From assembly GCA_004298335.1 (NCBI GenBank), contig SCTG01000203.1, positions 1 to 36,078 of the forward strand: a DNA stretch of 36,078 nucleotides, given 5' to 3'. Position 1 is the stretch's first letter. The number at the start of each line of letters is the position of its first letter. The notes beneath the pieces are model-generated. The model had not been told where the DNA came from. It worked only from the letters and a program-made list of their open reading frames with translations, and did not search any database. Positions 16,937-22,890 of this stretch are shown here, piece by piece. The position numbers and the translations under genes were made by a program. The stretch comes from Nitrospirota bacterium. Its GTDB lineage: Bacteria; Nitrospirota; Nitrospiria; Nitrospirales; NS-4.

Positions 16937-17550
16937 GATATCGCCTTCAAAAATTCTTCAAACTTTTCCCATTGATGATTTTGGTCTATTTCCCAGCTAT
17001 GCCCAAAGATATGAAAGACTGAATTAGGTATATTCTGGGCTATTTCAAATAATTTAATACCATAATCGAACCAATTAAGCCCTGCGTATTCTTTGCGATC
17101 ACATGCAACATGAACGGCTGTTTGCTCGAAAAATGGATTCTCGGACTCGTGAACATAACCTACAAGAGTAGAGCGTGCGCTAAGATAGCCAGCTTCAACA
17201 ACAGCTTCTTGAATCGCAGGATTTGAATAACCTCTAGGATATGAAAAGGAGTTGATATCCTGCTCGAATATTTCTTCTAAAATAAGTTTTGATTGCTCTA
17301 TTTCCACTTTGGCTTGTTCTAAGGGAATCCGAGTAAGTAGTGGATGGCTAATTGTGTGGCTGCCAATCTCAAATTTCTTCGCCAATAGCTTCATTTGCTC
17401 AGTGGATAGGCTTATACGACCAGCAGGTTCATTCACAAGTTCAGGTTTGACTGGCCAGTAAAAAATAGTTTCTATATTATATTTTTTGACAAGTTCGGCA
17501 ACTCTTATATCTTGAACTGTGCCATCATCAAAACTAGCCTTATTCTTCAT
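16933..17550 (-). CDS. Polysaccharide deacetylase (NodB/CE4-like), cytoplasmic
   Basis: This 205-residue protein keeps the CE4 motifs: SFDDG (D8, D9) at the very start, SHTISH (H65, H69) for the metal site, FSYPRG (104-107) and HSWEID (H184). CE4 enzymes remove acetyl groups from GlcNAc-type sugars and are usually secreted. This one has no signal peptide and begins only five residues before SFDDG, so it probably acts in the cytoplasm, for example on a nucleotide- or lipid-linked sugar. It overlaps the 32-residue membrane peptide by 11 nt. Catalytic residues look intact. Confidence 0.85.
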   Translation of the reverse strand: MKNKASFDDGTVQDIRVAELVKKYNIETIFYWPVKPELVNEPAGRISLSTEQMKLLAKKFEIGSHTISHPLLTRIPLEQAKVEIEQSKLILEEIFEQDINSFSYPRGYSNPAIQEAVVEAGYLSARSTLVGYVHESENPFFEQTAVHVACDRKEYAGLNWFDYGIKLFEIAQNIPNSVFHIFGHSWEIDQNHQWEKFEEFLKAIS

Positions 17551-17638
17551 CGATCAACATCCCTATTATTAGGATTGCCGCCAGGCTAAAGAATAAAAGA
17601 CAAGTGGTAATTGCTATTATTAAAGCTACAATTTTCAT
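17540..17638 (-). CDS. Tiny membrane peptide, 32 residues
   Basis: The frame encodes MKIVALIIAITTCLLFFSLA, then AILIIGMLIDEE. A 26-residue hydrophobic run is followed by an acidic tail. It overlaps the upstream gene stop as ATGA and the deacetylase start by 11 nt, filling what would be the only gap here. It resembles the 34-residue peptide at 13835-13939 in size and layout but not in sequence. Role unknown. Confidence 0.65.
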   Translation of the reverse strand: MKIVALIIAITTCLLFFSLAAILIIGMLIDEE

Positions 17639-17868
17639 GGCTCAATCTCCACATCTTCATATTCGATAGTTGCATGATCCATAATTGAATTGAAATCTTG
17701 AGCTTCTATAAATTTGTGAGCATCATATTTAATCAAATCAGTAACGCCTTTTGTCATTTTCTTACGGATCTTGCCATCTTTGGTAAAAAGCTCATCTTTC
17801 AATACAGTCAGCATCTGAAAATCAGCACGCAGAACTCTCAGATTTTCTTTCTTAGGCGGCTTCCTCAT
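17635..17868 (-). CDS. Unknown protein, 77 residues
   Basis: I do not recognise this protein. It has a basic N-terminus (MRKPPKKENLRVLRADFQML) and an acidic C-terminus (HATIEYEDVEIEP), and no membrane span. The ATG at 17868 overlaps the end of the epimerase gene by 17 nt, with AGGA-type sequence from the epimerase reading frame nearby. Function unknown. Confidence 0.6.
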   Translation of the reverse strand: MRKPPKKENLRVLRADFQMLTVLKDELFTKDGKIRKKMTKGVTDLIKYDAHKFIEAQDFNSIMDHATIEYEDVEIEP

Positions 17869-18730
17869 AAAGCCTTTCTATAACCTCTTTGGTCACATCG
17901 ATCTCAGGGATCCAGCCCATGACTTCTTCGGCTTTGCTATTATCACAAAGAGTAAATCGTGATTCGCCTACAACTGCTGGTAAATTAACTCTGTCACCAC
18001 CTATAAGATCGGCTATCTCATTGACGCTTCGATTGTTGCCTCGGCCAATATTGAACTCACCGCTAAAGTTTCTAGCTAGTAGATTAGCTTTAGTCACATC
18101 GTCAATATGGGTAAAATCTCGGCGTTGTTCGCCGTCACCAAATATAGTCATCGGTTCGCCTTTTTTATTTTGGTCTAAGAAGATCCCGATCACAGTCGAG
18201 TAAGCACCACCTATAATCTGCCTAGAGCCGTAAACATTAAAGTAACGTAGGATTGTATAGTCCAAACCGTAAAGTTGGTTATAAAGCCTAATGTACATCT
18301 CACCCATTAGCTTTTGCATAGCGTAAGGATTCTTCGGATCGAACTTGGCTTCTTCAGAAAAAGGCGGTTCAGATTCCCCGAAAACAGAACTAGAACTTGC
18401 AAAGATTATCTTCTTACCGAACTTTCTACAGGCATCTAAAACATTCAAAGTACCGTCTAAATTGACTTTGTTGTACCCAACAGGATCTTCAATACTCGGT
18501 CTGACCCTAGCTAAAGCCGCCAAGTGGTAAACATAATCAGATCTCTCCACAAGATCTTCTAAAGGTTCGGTAATAGATTGTTCACGAAAATCAACTTCGC
18601 TTTTGATGTTGCTTCTGCGGCCTCTTGATAGGTCGTCTACCACAGTGACGCTGTTGCCTTCGGCCACTAGCGCATCAGCCAGATGTGACCCGATAAATCC
18701 AGCCCCACCAGTAACTAAAACCTCACTCAT
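17852..18730 (-). CDS. NAD-dependent nucleotide-sugar epimerase/dehydratase (extended SDR)
   Basis: This 292-residue protein has the Rossmann motif TGGAGFIGSH (residues 7-16), the catalytic ASSSSVFG (111-118) and YAMQK (Y136, K140), matching GalE-like UDP-sugar epimerases. TRP-like DFTHIDDV and FNIGRGNNRSVNEIADLI near the C-terminus are typical of the family. It is slightly short (usual 300-340). It is the first gene of the glycan cassette, so it probably prepares an activated sugar donor. The exact reaction, epimerase or dehydratase, cannot be assigned. ATG 18730 follows AGGAAAACGGA. Confidence 0.88.
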   Translation of the reverse strand: MSEVLVTGGAGFIGSHLADALVAEGNSVTVVDDLSRGRRSNIKSEVDFREQSITEPLEDLVERSDYVYHLAALARVRPSIEDPVGYNKVNLDGTLNVLDACRKFGKKIIFASSSSVFGESEPPFSEEAKFDPKNPYAMQKLMGEMYIRLYNQLYGLDYTILRYFNVYGSRQIIGGAYSTVIGIFLDQNKKGEPMTIFGDGEQRRDFTHIDDVTKANLLARNFSGEFNIGRGNNRSVNEIADLIGGDRVNLPAVVGESRFTLCDNSKAEEVMGWIPEIDVTKEVIERLYEEAA

Positions 18731-18755
18731 TCCGTTTTCCTAACTACAGGTCGAA

Positions 18756-18814
18756 AAGCTAGGCTCAACCCCAAAGCAAAGCCTAGCTTGCCAATCTCTA
18801 ATTTCTTTGGGGTT
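18756..18814. promoter_or_regulatory. Two interlocked perfect inverted repeats; pseudoknot-capable leader
   Basis: Arm 1 AAGCTAGGCT (18756-18765) pairs with AGCCTAGCTT (18780-18789). The loop between them contains AACCCCAAAG (18767-18776), which pairs with CTTTGGGGTT (18805-18814). Both are perfect 10-bp matches. The two helices interlock, so as RNA they could form an H-type pseudoknot or two alternative hairpins. The element lies between divergent genes, directly in the 5' leader of the long minus-strand operon. Possible roles are antitermination, translational control or protein binding; none is established. The pairing is seen; the function is inferred. Confidence 0.7.
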
Positions 18815-18827
18815 TGCATACTCTTAA

Positions 18828-18854
18828 TTTATAACTAAGTTCTTGCCAAAGCAA
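18828..18854 (-). promoter_or_regulatory. Candidate minus-strand promoter for the late/glycan operon
   Basis: On the minus strand, TTGCTT (18854-18849) and TATAAA (18833-18828) are separated by 15 nt; shifting the first box by one gives 16. A start near 18821 would place the interlocked repeats at the very 5' end of the transcript. The -35 match is weak. A plus-strand -10-like TATAACT (18830-18836) overlaps it, so divergent transcription may be mutually exclusive. Confidence 0.35.
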
Positions 18855-18880
18855 TAGCGAAATACTACCCTGTGGACAAT

Positions 18881-19078
18881 ATGAGTGAATTACCTAGTGA
18901 ATATGAAGAACAGGATCGAACGCTGATGGTTAAAGACCCTATTTTAATGTTTGTTTTAGATGGCGTTCGCTATGCGGTAGAACAAAATACAATGACTTGG
19001 GCTGAAGCAAAAGACAAAGTTACTGAATGGTTTCCTGATGCTCAGATTGTTTTAGAACACGATCAGCAAGCAGAATAG
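18881..19078 (+). CDS. Small acidic protein, 65 residues
   Basis: The protein begins MSELPSEYEEQDRTLMV and continues LMFVLDGVRYAVEQNTMTWA with an acidic end. It has no recognised domain, membrane span or Cys cluster. A GTG at 18872 would add three residues. No clear Shine-Dalgarno is visible. It is the only gene between the divergent regulatory element and the DnaA-box cluster, so it may regulate replication or early transcription, but that is only a positional inference. Confidence 0.6.
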   Translation: MSELPSEYEEQDRTLMVKDPILMFVLDGVRYAVEQNTMTWAEAKDKVTEWFPDAQIVLEHDQQAE

Positions 19079-19097
19079 CCCACAAGTTATAACAAGG

Positions 19098-19106
19098 TTA
19101 TCCACA
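19098..19106 (+). promoter_or_regulatory. DnaA box (TTATCCACA)
   Basis: Exact match to the strongest E. coli-type DnaA recognition sequence, 20 nt after the end of the small acidic protein gene. Confidence 0.7.
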
Positions 19107-19143
19107 GTTAATTTACTGGGGTGGATTAGTCGAAAATCTAAAG

Positions 19144-19152
19144 TTATCCACA
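19144..19152 (+). promoter_or_regulatory. DnaA box (TTATCCACA)
   Basis: Exact match, 46 nt after the first box (start to start), inside the loop of an 8-bp inverted repeat (19132-19139 / 19173-19180). Confidence 0.7.
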
Positions 19153-19280
19153 ACACCTACTAATGTATTAAAAGATTTTCTGGTCGCTGCCTAATCGCTG
19201 ATTATAGTGAGCAAATTAGGTTCTGTAAATCCCACCTATATTGTGTTTTTAAGCATTCTAGCTACACAAGACTAAAGGGC

Positions 19281-19577
19281 TTAACGAACAAAGAACGAAC
19301 GTATTGTTGATAATTTTACTATTGTTTCGGTAATAAAATCATAGGCGTTTTCTAAAATAATAACAACTGCCCATACTATTCTTATAAAAACCCATAGGAA
19401 GGCTTTTAGGGCTATGCCTACCCATTTGTTTATAAAAGCCAGGAGTTCTTTAGATTCCTGTTTAGAAGCTCGTAGACGGCTCAATTTTAGGTCATGCAAG
19501 CTATTTTTACGGCATTTCAAGTAATCGCCTACCGTAGCTTCATAACCAAACTCTTTAACTAAATCAAAGTCTTTCAA
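19281..19577 (-). CDS. Possible membrane protein, 98 residues (doubtful)
   Basis: A minus-strand frame encodes a basic N-terminal half (SLHDLKLSRLRASKQESKEL) followed by a hydrophobic segment (WVGIALKAFLWVFIRIVWAVVIIL) and a short tail. The only usable start is TTG at 19577 (or upstream CTG codons), no Shine-Dalgarno is seen, and it opposes the flanking plus-strand genes inside the candidate origin. The hydrophobic segment and open frame are the only support; a chance frame is quite possible. Confidence 0.35.
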   Translation of the reverse strand: MKDFDLVKEFGYEATVGDYLKCRKNSLHDLKLSRLRASKQESKELLAFINKWVGIALKAFLWVFIRIVWAVVIILENAYDFITETIVKLSTIRSFFVR

Positions 19578-19682
19578 AGTCAGTAGCTGCGACAGTCGAT
19601 AGAGAAGCTACAATGCATCCTTCTTTAATGGGCATAGACTAAGATTACTACCACAAAAATGCGTGTCAAGGATTTTATTTAG

Positions 19683-19691
19683 TTATCCACA
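19683..19691 (+). promoter_or_regulatory. DnaA box (TTATCCACA)
   Basis: Exact match, 20 nt upstream of the -35 of the early promoter, so DnaA binding could also influence early transcription. Confidence 0.65.
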
Positions 19692-19710
19692 AGTAGAGCG
19701 TAAATGTATA

Positions 19711-19739
19711 TTGACAAGCTTTTTACTTGAGCGTAGTAT
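19711..19739 (+). promoter_or_regulatory. Consensus sigma70 promoter of the early operon
   Basis: TTGACA (19711-19716) is a perfect -35, then a 17-nt spacer, then TAGTAT (19734-19739), five of six matches to TATAAT. The expected start near 19746 leaves a very short leader before ATG 19757. It points at the plus-strand recombination operon. This is the best promoter match noticed in the window. Confidence 0.85.
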
Positions 19740-19756
19740 AGGGGTAGGTTCATAAA

Positions 19757-20035
19757 ATGAAAGGAAATAAAGTGAATCAACCCCAACGAAAAGAAAGGTT
19801 CAATGAAGCGTTCTCACGAGTGATCAAAGATAGCGTTCAAATTTTAGATCGTGGCTCATTTGCGAGGCAGTCAGGATCTATTTGCGACCATAACGAAACA
19901 CATTCCGAAGAATTCGATTTTGGTCGCCTGAAAGGTTATCCAAGTTACGACTGGGATGATGATTGGCAATGGGTAGAGGTTTGTGACAAATGTAATGCCT
20001 GGCAAGACCAGGAAGGATTTTGGCACAATGACTGA
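19757..20035 (+). CDS. Unknown early protein, 92 residues
   Basis: This is the first gene after the consensus promoter. The C-terminal half has paired Cys/His residues (SICDHNETH and VCDKCNAWQ) and is rich in Trp and Asp (YDWDDDWQWVEV), so it may be a small metal-binding protein. ATG 19757 lies only about 10 nt from the expected transcript start. A GTG at 19772 with AAAGGA upstream has a better ribosome site and is a real alternative. Function unknown. Confidence 0.65.
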   Translation: MKGNKVNQPQRKERFNEAFSRVIKDSVQILDRGSFARQSGSICDHNETHSEEFDFGRLKGYPSYDWDDDWQWVEVCDKCNAWQDQEGFWHND

Positions 20036-20228
20036 CTCTGCTTTGGCCAAAAAAGCTCTTAAGGCATATAACGATCTCTTAATCCAAGCCATAATGTTCG
20101 ACATGGATATCGATATTGAAACTTGGAGCTTAATTCCTAAACACATCGACACTACACCCTATTGGTTAAAAAAATGGAAGGATAAAATAGATGCGTCAGA
20201 CACCAGACTCTACGACTTCGAACACTAA
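20028..20228 (+). CDS. Unknown early protein, 66 residues
   Basis: Starts MTDSALAKKALKAYNDLLIQ; predicted helical with no recognised domain. ATG 20028 overlaps the previous stop by 8 nt and follows AGGAAGGA. A longer frame opening at 19983 would be nested in the upstream gene and is less likely. Confidence 0.6.
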   Translation: MTDSALAKKALKAYNDLLIQAIMFDMDIDIETWSLIPKHIDTTPYWLKKWKDKIDASDTRLYDFEH

Positions 20229-20844
20229 ATCACCTGTTCTATATAAAAAGATCAGTATGGCTGTTGCCAAGAAACAAGCTCAGGAACTTACTAAGTTTGC
20301 CAGAGCTAATCAACTTTCGGTCAATATTGCTGGTAAACAATATATGCATGTAGAAGGCTGGCAGTTCATCGGGACGCTTAACGGCTTGACTGACATAGTA
20401 CAAACCTGTGAGCGTGTGCCGACAGAGGGTAAAGAAATTAAATATAAAGCAGTAGTCGAGATTATCAACCAGAACGGCACAGTTATCTCAAGAGGCTTTG
20501 CTTTCGCTTCCAATTTAGAAAAAAAGAAAACATCTTTTGAAGAATATGCCGTAGCATCTATGGCTCAAACCAGAGCTATCGGTAAAGCCTACCGCAACTT
20601 CCTAGCCTGGATAGTAAAAATGGCTGGGTATGAAGCCACGCCCTTCGAAGAAATCGATAAAGACAAAATGGAATCTGATTTAGGCAAAGCCAAGCAAAAT
20701 GTTTTCAAAGCTCTAAAAGATGCTGGCTATACTGATAGTTCGGAAATGGTCAAAATAATCGAGGTTGCTACTCATAAAAGCGTTATTGAGAATGTAACCG
20801 ATGCACATAAGGTTCTAAAATATCTCGAGGAACTTGATGGCTAG
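20191..20844 (+). CDS. Probable single-strand DNA annealing protein (Rad52/ERF-like)
   Basis: This 217-residue protein has the core GKQYMHVEGWQFIGTLNGLT, a beta-strand pair, then FEEYAVASMAQTRAIGKAYRN, LAWIVKMAGYEATP. A Gly-Trp start followed by the SMAQTRAIGKAYRN helix is typical of phage annealing proteins of the ERF/Rad52 group, as I recall the family. Such proteins pair complementary strands in recombination-dependent replication. ATG 20191 follows GGAAGGATAAAATAG. No exonuclease partner is seen. The family assignment is from motif pattern only. Confidence 0.65.
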   Translation: MRQTPDSTTSNTKSPVLYKKISMAVAKKQAQELTKFARANQLSVNIAGKQYMHVEGWQFIGTLNGLTDIVQTCERVPTEGKEIKYKAVVEIINQNGTVISRGFAFASNLEKKKTSFEEYAVASMAQTRAIGKAYRNFLAWIVKMAGYEATPFEEIDKDKMESDLGKAKQNVFKALKDAGYTDSSEMVKIIEVATHKSVIENVTDAHKVLKYLEELDG

Positions 20845-21160
20845 ATATCTTTATCACCCCAAAAATAGTAGTCAGTGGTTTTGGTATATGGTTTGGTTTA
20901 TTGTACTCAGTTGCGTCTTAATACTTCTTTTCAGGCCAGATTATATGATTGTTCCACCTTCCGTCCATGCATTATCTGAAAAAGATCCTACGCCACCAGA
21001 TCCAAATCGACCTTATTATGATATTTATAGTAATAAATTCAGTTTCGATGGGAAATTATTGCACGCCAATTGTCCTGATACCGATCCCATAACGCATCAG
21101 AATAACCCTTATTGTCCTTCTACTGAACCAGTTGTTCCAAAATTTGTCGGCGGTAAATGA
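20837..21160 (+). CDS. Membrane protein, 107 residues
   Basis: The N-terminal 15 residues are basic (MARYLYHPKNSSQ), followed by one membrane segment (WFWYMVWFIVLSCVLILLF) and a Pro- and Asp-rich periplasmic or surface tail with two Cys residues (HANCPDTDP and PYCPSTEP). It may be a tail-anchored or signal-anchored protein. ATG 20837 overlaps the annealing-protein stop; the preceding TTG is not needed. Function unknown; its place in an early operon suggests host takeover or exclusion. Confidence 0.6.
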   Translation: MARYLYHPKNSSQWFWYMVWFIVLSCVLILLFRPDYMIVPPSVHALSEKDPTPPDPNRPYYDIYSNKFSFDGKLLHANCPDTDPITHQNNPYCPSTEPVVPKFVGGK

Positions 21161-21573
21161 TGAAATACTCTCTTGCCAACCCTATCCAAAATAAAGCTGC
21201 AAGAAATAGGTTGAATTATCTATCTAAAAAGAAACGGATGGTTGAAATCAAAGAGTTCAAATTCAATCGTACACTTTCGCAGAACTCCTATTTGCATCTG
21301 ATAATCTCCGCATTCGGGGTTCATTTTGGCTACAGTCTCGAAGAAGCCAAACAAGTTTATAAAGAAATCAATAAAGGTATTTATGCATATGAGAAAAAAG
21401 GTCGAATCTTTTGGCGATCCTCTGCTGATTTAAACACTAAAGAAATGGCTCAAACTATTGATAAGTTTTTATTTGTTTCTAATGAAGCAGGTTGTCCGCT
21501 ACCGCTTGCCACCGATAAAGAATGGCTGATGCAGATCGAGAATGAAGCGGAAAGGAGTAGCCGACATCTATAA
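21157..21573 (+). CDS. NinB-like recombination protein
   Basis: This 138-residue protein has NRTLSQNSYLHLIISAFGVH, resembling the NRSLDQN region of lambda NinB, then FWRSSADLNTKEMAQTIDKF and an AGCPLP end. NinB (Orf) helps load recombinase and strand-annealing proteins on DNA. It sits two genes after the annealing protein, which fits. Similarity is modest and the family call should be checked. Confidence 0.5.
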   Translation: MMKYSLANPIQNKAARNRLNYLSKKKRMVEIKEFKFNRTLSQNSYLHLIISAFGVHFGYSLEEAKQVYKEINKGIYAYEKKGRIFWRSSADLNTKEMAQTIDKFLFVSNEAGCPLPLATDKEWLMQIENEAERSSRHL

Positions 21574-21606
21574 CTGTGCGAATTAACATTAAGAAAAGAG
21601 GGTAAA

Positions 21607-21990
21607 ATGTCCGCATTAGAAAACGTAAATTTAGAGTTCGAAAACATAGGCGATAAGCCAGGCGTAAAAATAACTCGGCCAAATAGCGCACTAAACTATA
21701 TCAAACAGCTATTAGCCGAAGGCTTTCGAGGCAACATAAACTATTATCGTGACAATGACCGAAGGCTCATTCTCAAAGTTTGGGAACACGAAGGTTTAGT
21801 TCTCAACAAGGAACAGCGAGGTAAATTCTTGTACGAGGTTACCTTCCCAGATTCAATCACCAGAGCTAGACGGCAACTTCGTGAGCAATATCCTGAAAGT
21901 CAGCTTGTGATGCGAAAGCGATACAATCTGTTCACATCGATCAGGCACGAATCGAACGGTGGTAGAATCAAGCGACTGCTCCGAGCCTAA
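21607..21990 (+). CDS. Unknown early protein, 127 residues
   Basis: I do not recognise this protein. It is basic towards the C-terminus (RARRQLREQYPESQLVMRKR), which suggests nucleic-acid contact. It starts at ATG 21607 after GAGGG and its stop overlaps the next ATG as TAATG. Confidence 0.6.
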   Translation: MSALENVNLEFENIGDKPGVKITRPNSALNYIKQLLAEGFRGNINYYRDNDRRLILKVWEHEGLVLNKEQRGKFLYEVTFPDSITRARRQLREQYPESQLVMRKRYNLFTSIRHESNGGRIKRLLRA

Positions 21991-22286
21991 TGATTGAAGA
22001 AGGCGAAGTCCAAGTTCACCGTACTTTTTGGAAACAAAGAAAGCTAGAGAAACGCAAGATTAGAAAACTTCGTTTCAAAGTTCGCAGAGCTTGGATCAAA
22101 GCTAATCCGCCAAATCATCAGGGATATTACACTTGTGGCATCTGCCGAAGGCAAGTCCACGAAAGCGAAATGGAACTGGATCACATTTTGCCAAGCAGTA
22201 GCCGCCCTGAACTAATCGATGATCCAAACAATCTTCAGCCCACGCACAGTATTTGTAACAGATTGAAAGGAAGTAAACATGGATAA
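21990..22286 (+). CDS. HNH endonuclease, 98 residues
   Basis: This is a compact HNH protein: CGICRRQ (C49, C52), ELDHILPSS (D64, H65), DDPNNLQPTHSICNRLKG (N81, H86, C89, N90). The N-terminal half is very basic. Early-operon HNH proteins may cut host DNA or act in recombination. Unlike the two HNH proteins of the glycan cassette, it lacks RNPEK repeats. Confidence 0.85.
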   Translation: MIEEGEVQVHRTFWKQRKLEKRKIRKLRFKVRRAWIKANPPNHQGYYTCGICRRQVHESEMELDHILPSSSRPELIDDPNNLQPTHSICNRLKGSKHG

Positions 22287-22488
22287 AACACCAGGACAGA
22301 AACGAGCCGAAACCAATCTAGCAAAGAACCCGAATTATTATCGGGATCTAGCTAAGAAACGCAAAAAGCCATTTCTGCATTTTTCCTGGTTGAAGCAAAG
22401 CGATCCTGAAAGGCTCAAGAAAATTCAAAAGGCTGGTGGTAAAGCTCGTAAATACGATGTTGTCCCACCAGGAACCTTCAACCACTAG
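22279..22488 (+). CDS. Small basic protein with KGG-type motif, 69 residues
   Basis: Very basic (MDKTPGQKRAETNLAKNPNY) with LKKIQKAGGKARK near the C-terminus, similar to the GGKAA motif of con-10/KGG stress proteins; the relation is a pattern resemblance only. It is the last gene of the early operon, overlaps the HNH gene by 8 nt, and has AGGAAG upstream. A terminator follows 25 nt later. Confidence 0.6.
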   Translation: MDKTPGQKRAETNLAKNPNYYRDLAKKRKKPFLHFSWLKQSDPERLKKIQKAGGKARKYDVVPPGTFNH

Positions 22489-22512
22489 AGGTGGTGGTTC
22501 AGGTAGGTGTTG

Positions 22513-22535
22513 AGTAGCCCTCATGGGCTACTTTT
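22513..22535 (+). terminator. Intrinsic terminator of the early operon
   Basis: AGTAGCCC (22513-22520), loop TCAT, GGGCTACT (22525-22532), then more T's (TTT to 22535): an 8-bp hairpin with U-tract for plus-strand transcription. The convergent minus-strand lysis genes end three bases beyond (22538), so plus and minus transcripts meet here. Confidence 0.85.
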
Positions 22536-22537
22536 AC

Positions 22538-22708
22538 TTATATAGCGGCTCGAAGCGCACCCAAACCGAGCGCACCCAGAACTACATTTATCTGCGACAA
22601 GTGGTCAGGTGAAATCCAGCCAAAGGCCACAGCTAAATTCAGAACCGCCATAACGACAGCTACAATGTAGGTTCGTTTGCCAGCTAAAGCTGTTAATGGG
22701 TTTTGCAT
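22538..22708 (-). CDS. Small holin-like membrane protein, 56 residues
   Basis: MQNPLTALAGKRTYIVAVVM begins the protein; a hydrophobic segment (about residues 14-30) is followed by a Gly/Ala-rich segment (VVLGALGLGALRAAI, 42-56). This matches the common small phage membrane family ending in LGxxALRAAI found beside endolysins, from memory. AGGAAGGAAAATA precedes the ATG. It is probably part of lysis; it is the last gene of the minus-strand late region. Confidence 0.7.
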   Translation of the reverse strand: MQNPLTALAGKRTYIVAVVMAVLNLAVAFGWISPDHLSQINVVLGALGLGALRAAI

Positions 22709-22719
22709 TATTTTCCTTC

Positions 22720-22878
22720 CTATTTCTCGATTACGTTTAGGGTTTCAAGGGCTATTATGGCACCAGTGACGATGGCGAATATACCCTGAAACTTAATGCC
22801 CGATATGACATATCCTGCCCAATCAAGGCCGACAATTACTAGCCAAATTGCTAGAAGGACTGTTCCTATTAGTTTCAT
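22720..22878 (-). CDS. Small membrane protein, 52 residues
   Basis: MKLIGTVLLAIWLVIVGLDW and GYVISGIKFQGIFAIVTGAI give two membrane spans. It lies between the endolysin and the holin-like gene and may be a second holin component or antiholin. It starts at ATG 22878 after AGGAGCAAT, ends at TAG 22720, and is followed by a 12-nt gap. Confidence 0.65.
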   Translation of the reverse strand: MKLIGTVLLAIWLVIVGLDWAGYVISGIKFQGIFAIVTGAIIALETLNVIEK

Positions 22879-22890
22879 ATTGCTCCTTAT

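Larger units (their letters stand above)
19079..19756. other. Candidate replication origin (DnaA-box cluster)
   Basis: This mostly non-coding stretch holds three exact TTATCCACA DnaA boxes (19098, 19144, 19683), all in the same orientation. An 8-bp inverted repeat, GAAAATCT (19132-19139) and AGATTTTC (19173-19180), flanks the second box. AT-rich tracts lie between. A one-mismatch box (TGTGGACAA, 18871-18879) sits just left. Three 9-mers within 600 bp are far more than chance for 36 kb. With no phage polymerase, helicase or primase, this suggests DnaA-dependent host replication. A low-confidence minus-strand gene lies inside at 19281-19577. Confidence 0.65.

Noticed and set aside
19281..19577. 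Minus-strand membrane frame inside the origin region as a confident gene
   Set aside because: Only a TTG/CTG start, no ribosome site, and opposite to its flanking genes. It is listed as a doubtful feature only.
18731..22535. Lysogeny module (integrase, repressor, attachment site)
   Set aside because: No tyrosine or serine recombinase or helix-turn-helix repressor is recognisable; the phage appears virulent, though unknown small genes limit certainty.
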